From the NCBI GenBank assembly GCA_017354895.1, contig CP071493.1, positions 2,604,001 through 2,668,000 on the forward strand: a DNA stretch of 64,000 nucleotides, given 5' to 3'. The notes under the pieces were generated by a model. The model made no database searches and had not been told where the DNA came from. It saw only the letters and a program-made list of their open reading frames with translations. Below are positions 34,276-46,441 of the stretch, one piece after another. A program made the position numbers and the translations under genes. Numbering within the stretch: the stretch's first letter is position 1; the number at the start of each line of letters is the position of its first letter. The DNA is from Podospora comata. Lineage: Eukaryota > Ascomycota > Sordariomycetes > Sordariales > Podosporaceae.

Positions 34276-35937
34276 GGAATGAAAGAAGGGTGGAAATGAT
34301 TTTGGGCGTTTAAGGTTGGGAATTTGGGATATAAAGGGGGTATGAAATGATAGGGTAAATAGTTATGGGACGGGTTGGTTATAATGTGTTGGGTATTCTT
34401 TTGTTATGTTTGGAGGGGTGGGGGTGGGAAAAGATTATTTTAATATTCCTGGAGATGGATGTATCTTTTGGAAGGGGGGGATTTTATCTTGTCGGATCGT
34501 TTTGAGTTGTTGTTACATACCCTGCTCTTGCTGCTGTTATCGTTATTTTGAAATTTTCTCTGCTCTTGAAAGTTTTGAACCTGTTTTGAAAGATAAAATG
34601 CGTTTTTGCTATCAATACTTTGGAGTGTCGTTGCTGTGTTTGGTGGGAGGTGGTGTTGTTGCTGGTTGTTTGGCAAAGATGAAGTTGAAGTTTTACATCT
34701 CTTGCTTTGTTGGCTTGGCCGTTGCGATAGAGAGAAATTTGGGCAGGTGGCTGGCTGGCTATCATGGTAAAAAATGGATGATGATGATGATGATGATGAT
34801 GTTACCAGCTTTCTACCAATTATTTGATGACAACTCACTCTGCTTCTTTCTGCACGTCAGTTTAGATATCATGATGCAAATGGGATTTGGAAACGAAATG
34901 TGACTTGCTCTTTTCTCAACTCTGTTTGACCTTTTGCTTGATGTATCTGTTGTGATCCATGCCGGGTAGTGCTGGTGGTATCTTCTACATTGATATCTTC
35001 ATCAGCCCGGGCAGACAATCCTTTAAAGAAACGTAGGTATCTGTTGGTTTTGTCTTGCAAACTGGTGCCAACGGGGCATATGGTGGGTGAAGGTAAGGGG
35101 GAGACAATATGTTCAAGGGATTACAGTTTCCTTCTCATACATTCCTCTGCTTGTCTCATTCTTGGTACAGCTTCAGTTTCTACATCATCAACCACACTAC
35201 TCACCCTAAGTATCTCGAGTGTTGTCAGAAAGGGACCACCTTACTCACCAGCTCAAATCACGGCACCTCTCCCTAGAGAATATCACATCTCACCCAACCA
35301 TCGAATCTGCTCAAAACAAGCAAATCATATTTCTCCCAAAATTACTTCCTATCATCTACCTAACTGCCTTGTTCCCCCATCCCCCCTTAATCCGTTCTAT
35401 CTTCCCCCATGGCTAAGATACTACCCATTTTACACAACCTTTTACACTCCCTCCAAATTTCCACCCACAAATCCATTTTACACAACACCTACATTTCTGA
35501 AAATGTTTCCCCTCTTTTCCCATCTTCCCCTTTCCTTCCTCGAAAAGAAAAAACTGCAATATTGGTATAAAACGAGCGAGGAGTGAAAAGCAACAAAAGA
35601 AAAGCCAGAAGAGCAGACAAAACAAAGGAAACCCATAGTAGAAACTATCACCCCCAAACACCGACCGTGCTTGCATTGCTCCTCGAAACTGCGCCCCTCT
35701 TAGCATCGGCGATAACCTCCTCGCCCAGACTTTTTCTGTCTGTTTCCCTTTCCTCACCATTAATCTTGTTTGCTGTCCCCCGAAATCCCCATTTGTCTCA
35801 GCCCAACAGAAAGCCTGCTCAATCTTGTAGTGTCAAGATGTGCAAGATACGGTGCCAACAGAGCAAATAAAACTGCTTTGACATGAGAAAAACCAGCAAA
35901 ATAAATACCCCATAATCACAACACCTTCTCTGGAAAC
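34276..35937. other. Intergenic region between convergent genes
   Basis: It should contain the 3' UTRs of the leashin gene and of the Zn2Cys6 factor. No gene is supported. 34778-34801 is a perfect (ATG)8 microsatellite. About 35200-35560 is strongly asymmetric, with few G on the + strand and many C/T/A tracts. Confidence 0.6.
34778..34801. repeat. (ATG)8 microsatellite
   Basis: Eight perfect trinucleotide units in the 3' flank of the giant gene. Confidence 0.95.
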
Positions 35938-38900
35938 CTAATTCGGTCCCCATTGTGTTTGTGAGTGCTGCTGTTGATGATGGGGAGTATGAGCATGTCC
36001 CATCTGAGCACCCAGGTTATGATTCATCTGAGAAGAGTGGTCCACCTGAAAGGAATTGAAGCTGAGCTCGCCGGTATTGGGGTCGGTAGGGAACAGAACA
36101 TTAATAGCATCCTGCCAAAAAACAATGGTCAGTGATCGTGGAACACGCATCAGAGAGAACAAACACCTACCCAGTCAATATTATCCATCACGTTGATGGC
36201 CGCCCCAGGCCCAGCAATGCTTCCATGACGTTGTGGCTGACCAACAACACTTCCACCATCACTGCTATTCTCAGGACTTCCAGGGTTCATATGCGGGAAA
36301 CCCCACAGAACCTCACCGTTAGAGACACCGGCAAACACCATGTTGGGCATGATCGTTGGCTGTTGCGGAGGAAACATCATGGGTGAGTGCCCGAAAGAAG
36401 GAACGCGGGCCGGCATGCTTGAAGGCACCGGGTGAGCCATATTGCCATGTGGCATTGGCATATTGATGGTGGGAATGGCATTTACAGGCATCTGGGGCAT
36501 GCTTGGGTCAGGCTTCAACCCATGACCTGGACCGTTAACCGTCTGGTGCATCTGTTGCTGATGTTGAGGAAACGACCCGGTAGGAACCATGGCGTGTGAC
36601 TGAATAGGTGATTCTTTCACGGCCTGCTTGTAGGGAACGGCCCTGGCAATACCAGTTGGCGCGCGGACCTTTCGCATGCCGAGATAGACGCTCGTCTTGC
36701 CCATGATCTCGGTCAAGATCTTGAGACTCTTTTGATCCCGCGCCTCATTGGGGTCCAAGTTGAAGACATAGTCGAGACACCTCCAGATCCTATTACACTC
36801 CTTGTTCTGAGGCCGGTAATAAATCTCCGTGGCCAAGAGAAGGGCAATCTGATATTGCTGGTAAGCTCCAAGATACCATGACCAGTCCCGAAATCTGGGA
36901 TCAGATTCGAGCTGAATCGCAGTTTCAATGATCAGAATGCCGCTCGTAATCAGAAGACCGTTCAGGCGTTCGGGCAATGGACTTGTAGCGTTAGAGTGGT
37001 ACGGGTGTAGCACCATGGCGTGCAACCGATAGATCAGAAGCTGCATGACAAGCTTCGCATATTTCTGAGCCGGCACCTCTTCGTTGAGGAAGCGGTTGTA
37101 CTTCTCAAACATGCGCTTGCGAAAGTTTTCAATCTTGGTGAGCACGGCCGTCAGTGTTGTCTTGTGCGTTTCCAGCTTGCGTCGGTCCGCCCAGATGATG
37201 CGCATCATCTCGTTGATCTCAAATCTCATCAACACAAGCATTGTCGACGTCCACTGATCAGCCGGTGGTGGGACAGAAACCATGTTCGCCGTGAGGTCGG
37301 TCTCTTCGCAGTTCAAAGGAAGCTTGGTATCATAGTCCTCGCGCCGAATGGCTGGCTTCGGTCCTTGGGCTTCGCATGTCCGTATGTCCAGGAAGCACAG
37401 CTGGTGCCAAACAAGCCGTCGCACGTGTGTTTCCAAGGGGCTAAGGCCGTAAGCCTCACCATCGCGGTGAAGCCCCATACACTCGGCCATTCTCACAGCA
37501 GCACCAACCAGCACAGAGTGTGCTCTCGATACCTCGTCTCTACACAGCGGAAGCTGTGTATTTGTGTCAGCCAACTTTGCACGCCCCACGATGGTGGTAC
37601 CGACTTACCATGTACATGATAAACGCCTGCATCGTCTCGAACTTTGTTGTTCGCAGAAAGTTGGCCTTGCTCAGCGCCGTCTCGGTGGCCACCTTCATGT
37701 GAGCCACGATGGCGCTTTTCGTATTTCCAAATTCATTTTGAGCCTGGACTTCATCAAGACTGACTGCAGCACTGAACCAAGCAGCAAACACCAGTGCCTG
37801 CACCGATGGACGGGGCTCCCAGTTTTGTGCGATATCGTCCCAGAAGGACTGATACAAGGCCTCGAAAGACGGCCTGTGGACACACCGCGCAATAGGGTGA
37901 ACTGCTTCAAAGTAGCGGTTGACCAGGCGCTGGCCCCACTCCCGACTTCCAGGTAACAGCTGTTCCAACGGCGGCGACACACCAGCTTGGCCAAAGAAGA
38001 AGCCGCTTGTGGGTGGAAGATAAGAGTCACCCGGCTTGAGAAAATCAGGGAGCATGTCGAAGGACGCCTCTGACGTGCCGTCACCCCCTAGCATCTGGGA
38101 TGCCCCATTGAACCAGGGCGTAGTGGCAGAAGAGGGCGTCGTAGCTATCGGGGAACCTGCAATGCCGGCTTGAATCTAGACAATCAAACTCCATCAGAAA
38201 CTTTCCTCGATAATTTGAACTCTGAATAACTCACCTCTTCCGAAATGCGTGGTCTGTTGAGTCCGCCAATTCTCTCGGTAATTCTCATTTTTCCAACTCG
38301 GATGCCCAGATCGATCAAGTCGTCGGTACCAACCCCATCGGGATAGTCATCATAGGTGAGATCAAGCGCCACCATGGAGCTGATCTGGAGGTCACGCTCC
38401 TCGTCAAAGTCATCCTCAACGTCGTCAGCCAGAATACGTTGCTGTCGTGAACCACCACTTCTGCCTCCACCACCTCCGGTAGCCCCTCTGGCAACATCCC
38501 TCTCAAACTGCCTCTCAAGCGACCCAACCTTCTCCTTGATCTCCGTAAGCCTTATCTGACTGGCCTCGTCAAGCTTGGGTCCGAGGTAGAGACATTCTCT
38601 TGAAAATCTCACACAGTTGCTGCACGTCGCACCCTTGTTGCATTTGAGTTTTCGTCGCCGGCATTCGAGGCAGGAAGTGATCATGCGCAACCGCCTACGA
38701 ATGGGCTTCGGGCCAGTAGTTGAAGACGATGTTCCATTAGGATTCTGCCCCGTTGGTGTGGATGTCCCCTCCCTACCTGTGTTTGGAGTCCCAGCTCCTT
38801 CTCCATTCGCACTTGGCAACGGCTGTTGCTGTTGTTGATGTGGCGGCGGCACCGTCGTCGAACTGCCTCTCCTAGATCCGGCATGGGCCGTGCCGTCCAA

Positions 38901-39023
38901 GCCAACCCCAAGATGAGATGGTGACATGTGGGCCGCATGATGCGGTGCGGGTGTGGCATAACCGCCTTGGCTTGGTTGGAATCCCACCGGGACTGTGGGA
39001 TGCTGTTGATACCTGGCAGCCAT
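35938..39023 (-). CDS. Zn2Cys6 fungal-specific transcription factor
   Basis: Exons in transcript order: 39023-38235, 38175-37609, 37553-36171, 36111-35938. They give 970 residues, with introns of 55-60 nt and GT-AG ends. The start is the first ATG of the frame (MAARYQQ). Residues 118-144 form the binuclear zinc cluster C-x2-C-x6-C-x5-C-x2-C-x6-C (CLECRRRKLKCNKGATC...), followed by a basic-to-acidic linker and a short coiled coil (LTEIKEKVGSLERQFERDVA) that probably dimerises. The middle region (RYFEAVHPIARCVHRPSFEALY, and RMAECMGLHRDGEAYGLSPLETHVRRLVW) is the fungal-specific transcription factor domain. The C-terminus is rich in Pro, Gln, Met and His, as in activation regions. It should bind CGG-type half sites in the nucleus. 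The target pathway is unknown. It lies tail to tail with the leashin gene. Confidence 0.92.
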
Positions 39024-41588
39024 GATGAATATTGGAGATCTGCGTAACCCCTGAACCAATTCCAAACTACCCCCTATTATGTTCCGATCCAGACAAATGT
39101 TCAGCCTGGATGTTTAGGTATGCGAGCCACCGGCGAGTTGTAAACACCAGAGGATCTCCGTACGATATCGAATTTGGGTGCTTCTTTTTTGCGGCACACA
39201 CGGCTCGAATCCGATTTGGCAAGGTTGTGTCGTGTTGTTGATGTGGAATGAACCGGCAGAACGACACTAGCGCTAGGAGGCGTCGGGCACGCAAGGTAAT
39301 TCGCAAGCCGAAGACGGTCTCAGGGAGTGTGGCGACAGCTGGCGTTCTTACTACGGGCGTAATGAATCAAGATAAGTGACTACTGCGAGTATCGAAACTG
39401 TGAAAGGATGCCGAAATACTGCTTCACAGATAGGAAGCTCAACGAGATGATGGAGGGGACAATCGTTCCTTTGAACACCTCCCATCCACCTTCTACCCCT
39501 TTCTCTTCCTCAACCGCGGCTCTGGTCCCGTCGAGGTATGGGGTGCCGACAGACGGATACTTGAAATCTGTCTTTGTACGAGTGTTTTGAATTCTGCTTA
39601 TTGACGCATGGGAGGCTGTGGATATGGCGATGTGAGATGGCGTCACTACTAATCGCGGCAGTGGAAGTGACCGACTCCCTTCTCGCTCGACAACCAGCTC
39701 GTTTCGTATATCGAATGACTTTGTCGACGACACTCCAGTCACGGGCAGTTGCTGCTTCTGCGCATGGGAGCTGGCATCAGTGAAACTGGATCAGCAGTAG
39801 GTCTGAGGCGAGGACCAAGGCCACAGGTCCAGGCAGTGTGAGAGGAGGCTCGGGAAACAGGACGAGGAAGGAGAAGTCGGGGGCCAAGCTGCTGTATCAG
39901 AGACTGCGGGGTCAACACCGGGGCTGCGGGCAGCACAATGCAGAGCAGGGAACACCGGGTAGGGTACGGTCTTGTTGAATGCGGGTTGCGGGCGGCGGGC
40001 TGCAAACTGCGGGACGTCTAGCCAAGCAAAAGGCTCATCGGACGACACGAGAGAGAGACTGTCGGCGAATCAAGACCATCAGCGGCACCTGACCAGACGA
40101 GCAGATCAGACATGCAGATAGCCAGACGAGGCCAGGCAAGAGGGTCGAAACGAAGCCGAGAAGGAGGCGTCGGCGGGTGCCCGGCTGCCCGAGGGTATTT
40201 GTGTGTAGGTAAGAGGTAGGTGATGTGGTGATATGGTCAACGGACAGAGGTGTCGTGTGCTAGAGGACAAGGAAAAGCTTATCGGATTCTCGTTTCGGTC
40301 AAACGGTGCGATCCCAGGAGTCTGGTGGGCCTCGGAGAGGAATCCAGCTCTGATAGCCTTGCTCACGCCCTTGTTTCAGCTCGGCCCTGGCAGGTAGCAG
40401 AGCAGGTCAGAAACGTGTTCAGCGTGCTTGCTTGCTTGTGTGGTGCTTCTGTTCGGTTGAGTGAGCGGCTGTCACGTATGGTTTGCTTGGTTGTATGTGT
40501 GTGACTGTCCCTTGACAGCACTGGACGGCCTTAACAGCTTAGTTGCCTCGTCATAAATACCCCCCAGAACCACCCGAGCCAGGCGAACGGCGGAATGACG
40601 GAATTGTCACTGTCACTATCACAAGCGATTTGAAAGAGGGCCACTTCAGTGGAGGGCAGGACCCTCTGGCTCCTTCCCCCGGCGGTGTCACACACCCGAA
40701 CCTGGATGGGAGAGCCAGTGGCAGTGCTAGAATTGTAATCCATAGCGAAGCAAAAGAAAGATATGCCGCTACAACACGACGGGAAAGGAAAGAGCGGTTT
40801 GAAGCTCGGAACCTGTCACCACCCACTCCCCGCCCCTTTTCTCGGTTTGACACTGGCACTGACACTACCTAGCCGGCAGAGAGAGAGCCACCTCATCCCA
40901 TCTTAGATGTCCACCGTTTCACCGACATCTGCCTCCACCTCAGTCCTGGAAGTCTTTTCCCATCTCCAGTCAGCTGATGGAATGAACCTGCTGTCGGTGT
41001 GCTCTCGGTTGCGATGTGTTCCCGCTCCCGCCTACTTCATGACCTTGTTTCCTGTCCCATCGTATCATGTACTCCTAGGTGCGCAGGCGTTTCCTCGGGC
41101 CACAGCAGCAGCATCCAATGTCCCGGAAATACCATACCTCATGTCTGTGTATGTTTGCAAAACATTGGTGCCATCGAAGTAAGTGTGCGAGTGTCTAGAA
41201 GGATTTGTATGTCCTCTGCCACTCTTCCCATGTCAACAAGTCCACAAACACCACGGAACGCATAGCTTGTAGCCCGTCAACAGACAGTGGGGGAGCGGGA
41301 GGGGGGCTGTCGGGCAAGAAAGACGCCGAACTTCCGTCGATGAACGTTGTCCGGGAATTTTGTGCATATCTTGAGCTGCTCCAGGTAGATGATTCCATCC
41401 CTACATGAGCTGGCTTCTTGGTGTCATTCCCTCAAACATTTTTCGTTCGCAGCTCTCAGCCCCATTTGAACTCCAAGAGCAGAGGCATGTGAAGCCTCCG
41501 AGTCCTGCTTGGTGTCTGAACGGGGATGGTGTGCCCCCTGAGACAATCAGCCAGCCAGTTTTTGCTTTCTTTGCCTAGCTACCTGTTT

Positions 41589-41601
41589 CCCCCCCCCCCC
41601 C
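41589..41601. repeat. Poly(C) run, 13 nt
   Basis: Uninterrupted C tract on the + strand, a slippage-prone and potentially G-rich-structure-forming site on the - strand. Confidence 0.9.
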
Positions 41602-43327
41602 GTGTAGAATGACTGCATATAAGATACAAGCCAGTATAAAACCCGAAACGACAGGTAATTAGTGGCGATCGAAACATCCACCGGGAACAAAGCATATCGG
41701 GTATATGTGCAACGTCAGTCTGGGGGTCATCGCCCGCCCATCCGTCCCTTGATGGCCTTTGTCTTCCCTGGTAGTAACGGTCCCAAACGGGACGCTTGTT
41801 TTTGATGCTGAGAGGACTACCCCAAAGCAATCGAGTTTGACTTGTATAAGCTGAGCTCCGGTCTAAACTCTGTCTCGCCCTTCACCCTCGTCCCCGAAGT
41901 GGGTTCGGTAGGAACAGCAGGCCAGTAGCTCACGCTCTATTCGGACCGGAAGGCCAGAACAGACTCCACCAGCCTGCAGCATCGATTTCCCCAGACTCAC
42001 TGAGACAGACATACAGATTAGACAGCCCAAAGTGGGCAGAAACGGGCATTGAGAAGGCCAGGAGCAGATGCTGTCCTAGCCCACCATCATAACTCTTAGA
42101 TTGCTCCGTGTTTGGCCAGAGATGGGTTGCTGCAGCATCGAGATAAGGCTCCTTGACTGGTGGAGAGTAGGTGCCGCAGGATGATGATCATGAGGATTCA
42201 GACATGAAAGTTCGCCGCTCCGGATGGCAAAAGACAGTGTTGAAAATACCCTCAAGAAAAAAGAAAGAAAGAAAAAAAAACAAAAGAAAACCGGACATGA
42301 CGGAGGCTCCTCATCCCGGAGTCCGACCTCTTTCCATCTCATCTTTGGAGTCTTTTTCCCCCTTCCACCGGAAAAGCAACCTGCCGCCCCCGGGTCCCGA
42401 AAAGACGCAACGATACCCGAGGCCAGGAGGCGGCGTCGTCTTCCGCTGCTCTAGTACCTGGCTGATCAAACCGTCCGCCCAGAATGTGTAGGCTCCCGGG
42501 CAGACACACGGACGGGGGAAGGCGGCCTCTTGTCCCGAGTTTGTGGATTGAGGGTTTCCTGGCCAAGGACAGCGCCAAAGTATGTGCATGGGATTCCCAG
42601 ATCTGGACTACATCGGGCAATCAATATATTTGCACCACCACCAACAAGAAGACACAGAGAAAAAAAGGCTGGGGGAGGGTGGGGGGTGTTAAAGGGCACC
42701 TACCATCCGGGAATCCTCCCCCAGATGGGTAGCTTCCTTACCCTGTCCACCTGCGCATGTAAGTGTCCAGGGATGGATCGACTTTCTCTCTGCCACCAGA
42801 GCAAGACAGCGCAGGCAGGATCGGAAGAAGCATCGTGGCAACCGAAACCACTCACACCTCACTCCCACGCGCTGCTGATTCTCTTCTCCCCCTTTCGTGT
42901 GACTGCTAGCTGTGGTGTAGCTATGTGTCTCTGTGCAACGCAACGACCTGCAGCTTCCAGGTCAGTAATAACAAGCAGTGCAGCCCGAGCCATGCCTGCG
43001 AGCACGACGCATGTAATCTAGTGTAGAGTAGAAAAACACAGCAACCCACCGCACGGCCCGGACACTGCATCTCCCTCCTCTGGCCCTTCATACGTATCCA
43101 TCCTTTTTGCATTGGTGGTCAGGCTCTCTCTTCTATCTCGTCTTGCCTACTTCTCGGACCGGTTCACCTTCACTCTGACAAGACCTTTGCTCCTGGTAAG
43201 ACATAACAACCCTGTGATCACCTGCGTAACACACACCAAGACCACTTGTGTACACACCGTCAAAGCTTTCTCCGGAAAGAAAAGGAAGCGGGGTAACAGA
43301 AAAAGAATGCGTGAGAAAAAAAAGTGG

Positions 43328-43347
43328 TAGATAGATAGATAGATAGA
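43328..43347. repeat. (TAGA)5 microsatellite
   Basis: Five perfect tetranucleotide units about 70 bp past the stop codon of the 834-residue gene. Confidence 0.9.
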
Positions 43348-43415
43348 TGGGTATCATAGACTGTATACGGGTAACTGTCAACAGACATTAGTTACCCCTT
43401 GAGAAACCTTCAAGG

Positions 43416-45920
43416 TTACCAATTGGGGTTCATGCCCCTGGGCCACCATTCCCGATTCTTATCATCCTCCGCATATTGGTCATGGCAACCGGTCTCTCTT
43501 TGAGTTTCCTGGGCTTCCACAATATCATCATCAAGCACATGGGTGCCAACATGTTTCTCCCTGAGCAGCTTCTCCGTCTTTTCAACGACTGTTTCCAACT
43601 CTTCGATGCCCTCGGCTTGCAGAAAATGCTCCTCTATTCCCTTCAACTTCTGCAGCCGAGCCAACCTCTGTCGCCAGAGACTAAACGCAAGGCGACATTC
43701 ACGCTCGGCCTCTGGGCCCTGGATCTCCCCGACCAACCTGCAGAAGTGCAGCAGTAATCTCGTCCTCCCCCATCTGCCCGCCTTCAAGTCTTCCACCGCA
43801 ACGTCGTAGAGAGCCTTCAAGGCACTTGCAGGGAGTGTCTTCTTCCCTCGCCGCTTCAAGAAGAGGATGCAAAGATACACATGTCGATATTTCTGACTGT
43901 AACTGAGATCGGGTCGCTCGGCGAACCAGGTTGCCGCATTCGTTATGATCCTGTATTGTGCCATCTTGTAGAGCCTAGGACTGTAGCAACTGCGGTCTTT
44001 GGCGTAGCCGCCACTGAATCCAAGCATGCCTCCAACCCAGCTGTAAAGACCCAGGCATCGCCAGATCGTATCTGGTGGCAACTTTCCATCCTTGATGATC
44101 TTCTCTGCAACATGCTCAATGCTGCAGGGATTGAACTCGTATGCATCGGGATGCCGCAGCTCAAAGTTGAAGAGCTCGGCGATGTCGATTCTGACCTCGT
44201 GACGCATGCCAGACGATTCCGCAAGAATTTCGAGGAAATTCTTTCCAACCATACCCCCATTTCTGGGGCATATATAAGCCTCCAGCGAGACGAGCACGTC
44301 GCCCACGCGGCCAAGTGCATCTAACAGCCTCCAGACAGTCCTTCCGTAAGCGTGGAAAAGGGCTAATGGGGTTATCCCCCATTCTTCACGTTCCCACTTT
44401 GGTACTGCGTTGATAGCGTATGTCTGCACAGCCAAGTCCGGCGACGTATATAGAATGTTGTGGTGGTAAACAGCCTTCAAAAAAGACGTAAGTGCTGCTG
44501 CGTCATCTTGAATCTGGCGCCGTTCCCTATAATAGTAGTTATATATACCAACGAGCTGGTCCGATCTAACCATCTGCCGACTATTCCATTGTGCGAGCAA
44601 TAGCCATCCGAGTTCAGCTCCACTCAATGGTGGGAGGCTCGGTTCTTCCTTGGTGAAAAGGCAGGCAGTCTGTACAAAGTTGGGCTCTCCAATTGTGCGT
44701 GCATGGGCAAGCGTAGTAAGCCAAGCATATCTCAGCCCACACTTCTCTGCAAGACTGGATGACCGGACCAGAACCCTTTTGACCGTGTCATTGATTTTGC
44801 TGAGAAGATGGTGTCGGTCGTACCGGCCTGTATCGTTTAACCCGCCTATATGGTTCAACAAAACATCCAGTGCCGCACCAAGCGCGCGAGCCTGACGCAT
44901 TTGAGATGTCTTGGGCGAAAGCCAGTCCAAAGCATCGTCCTGGGTAGCTTCGGTTCTCGATGACGTGCACGCCCAGAGGACAAAATGCTTATTTAGCAGC
45001 CGCAAGAGCTGCCTCTCAAAACGGCTTTCCTGGCCCCCTACTGTGAGGCTGATATGTGGCAAATCACATAGCAAGGAGACGAAAGGGGCAAGGAGATTGC
45101 AAGTCTCATCACATGCAGGTAGCATCGCCAATCGTTCACCCAGGGCATCCCAGAACCGTGCGCCGAGAGAAGATAAAGGATAGACCCGCGAGTTGGACAG
45201 GGCGCGGATGATGGTGGTGGTGATCAACAGGAGTTGGCTATTATACGTTTCATCCGCTTTCTCATCCAATTCTGTGGTTGCTTTGGTAGACGTGGCGCGC
45301 AGTCGTGAGTCCAAAGCTGTGTAGAGGTGGTCTGCCACTCTTGCAAGACCCACGGGAGCTAGATCCCCTTGAAGAATATACCAGTAGAGCTTGTTGCTGA
45401 TCTCCTCAGTGAGGGGCATAATCATGTGCTCGTCCACCTCTGCCGCCGCGGTCCGAAAGAGCTCGACATCTGCAAGAAACATGGAGACCTGATTGGAGCG
45501 ACGAACTTTGGGCGGAGGTTGCTCAACTGACAGGGCCGACGCCGAGTCATCAACCACATGCTGAGTTGATGATGCTCCTAGCCCTAGCGAAGCTTTTATT
45601 GATCTTGCGAGGAACGATAGGCTGGTGCCAGGCTCATGAGTAAGATCTGACGCAATTATATCTGCCAGGGACTTTGGAGGGTCCCATCTCCATTTCGAAA
45701 GATCGAGAGGCGCCATAAAGGCCCAGGGTGGTGGTGTAGGAGGACACTGTAGGGAGAATCCCATCCGTCGGCGTCCTAACCGCCACTGGCTCTCCAGTGG
45801 TCCCGGAATGTAGCTGGCCCCTCTCGCCAAGGGCTTTGACAGGAGACGGTAGGTCTCGAAGGAACTGGCGAGCATGCTATTGGCGATAACATTGTGTCGA
45901 ATGCCGGGCCGTGAAATCAT
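43416..45920 (-). CDS. 834-residue protein of unknown function, helical, possibly mitochondrial
   Basis: A single intronless frame runs from ATG 45920 to a stop at 43416. I do not recognise the family. The first ~45 residues are Arg-containing and almost free of acidic residues (MISRPGIRHNVIANSML), which could be a mitochondrial presequence. The rest is mostly predicted-helix-like sequence with many Leu, Ala and Arg, and repeated short aromatic segments such as WLLLAQWN, YNYYYRERR and RCLGLYSWVGGMLGF. This would suit a helical-repeat (PPR-like) organelle protein, but no repeat is clear enough to claim. It is divergent from uroporphyrinogen decarboxylase, with 521 bp between the start codons. 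An overlapping frame at 46188-45877 begins MGLEALATRFPSLA and also looks like a presequence, so the true N-terminus may involve an upstream exon. Confidence 0.75.
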   Translation of the reverse strand: MISRPGIRHNVIANSMLASSFETYRLLSKPLARGASYIPGPLESQWRLGRRRMGFSLQCPPTPPPWAFMAPLDLSKWRWDPPKSLADIIASDLTHEPGTSLSFLARSIKASLGLGASSTQHVVDDSASALSVEQPPPKVRRSNQVSMFLADVELFRTAAAEVDEHMIMPLTEEISNKLYWYILQGDLAPVGLARVADHLYTALDSRLRATSTKATTELDEKADETYNSQLLLITTTIIRALSNSRVYPLSSLGARFWDALGERLAMLPACDETCNLLAPFVSLLCDLPHISLTVGGQESRFERQLLRLLNKHFVLWACTSSRTEATQDDALDWLSPKTSQMRQARALGAALDVLLNHIGGLNDTGRYDRHHLLSKINDTVKRVLVRSSSLAEKCGLRYAWLTTLAHARTIGEPNFVQTACLFTKEEPSLPPLSGAELGWLLLAQWNSRQMVRSDQLVGIYNYYYRERRQIQDDAAALTSFLKAVYHHNILYTSPDLAVQTYAINAVPKWEREEWGITPLALFHAYGRTVWRLLDALGRVGDVLVSLEAYICPRNGGMVGKNFLEILAESSGMRHEVRIDIAELFNFELRHPDAYEFNPCSIEHVAEKIIKDGKLPPDTIWRCLGLYSWVGGMLGFSGGYAKDRSCYSPRLYKMAQYRIITNAATWFAERPDLSYSQKYRHVYLCILFLKRRGKKTLPASALKALYDVAVEDLKAGRWGRTRLLLHFCRLVGEIQGPEAERECRLAFSLWRQRLARLQKLKGIEEHFLQAEGIEELETVVEKTEKLLREKHVGTHVLDDDIVEAQETQRETGCHDQYAEDDKNREWWPRGMNPNW

Positions 45921-46441
45921 CGCCGGCGGGGCTGTGAGTCTTGCGAGCCGAGATCAGAAATACCGCGAAACGCATCGAAAGGAAAGGGGTGAGGATCAGC
46001 CGAGAGACGGCATATTCCGTAGTGCTTCCTCTGGTGGTCGTGGTTGTCGGGGGAGTCGATCGTTTCGTGGTGTTGTCGTCAGTCTGGAGGCTTTGCTTGT
46101 GGCTTGATAGCAGTAGGAGCTTTGACAATTTCTTCGCAAAGTCAATTGCCAGGGACGGGAAGCGTGTGGCTAGTGCTTCTAGACCCATGCACGCCGGGGG
46201 GGGGGGTTAATCCAGGGGCCCCGGCTGTTGAGCTGTGGCGTCGATGGTGGGGGAATCAGCCGAAGGCGGGACGAGGCCCCGCCTCGAATTGTAAGTGCAA
46301 TTGAGATTTGTTCGATGGCGGGGTACTTTTATACAAGTATTACTTGATGCCGCGGGATTGAGACGAGGGGACACTGGTGCAACATCAGGACACTTGCCAT
46401 TTCAGAAAAAGTTCCCCAGGAAAATCCGAAAAGTTGCAAAA
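45921..46441. promoter_or_regulatory. Shared bidirectional promoter region
   Basis: 521 bp separate the start codons of two divergent genes, so their promoters must share or abut. A G-rich run sits at about 46197-46206. No clear TATA box was noted. Confidence 0.6.

Larger units (their letters stand above)
39024..43415. other. Intergenic region, no gene recognised
   Basis: 4.4 kb upstream of the Zn2Cys6 gene and downstream of the 834-residue gene. All frames are short, without domains or convincing splice patterns. It contains a C13 run (41589-41601) and a short tetranucleotide repeat (43328-43347). A long regulated promoter, long UTRs or an unannotated non-coding RNA are possible. Confidence 0.55.
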
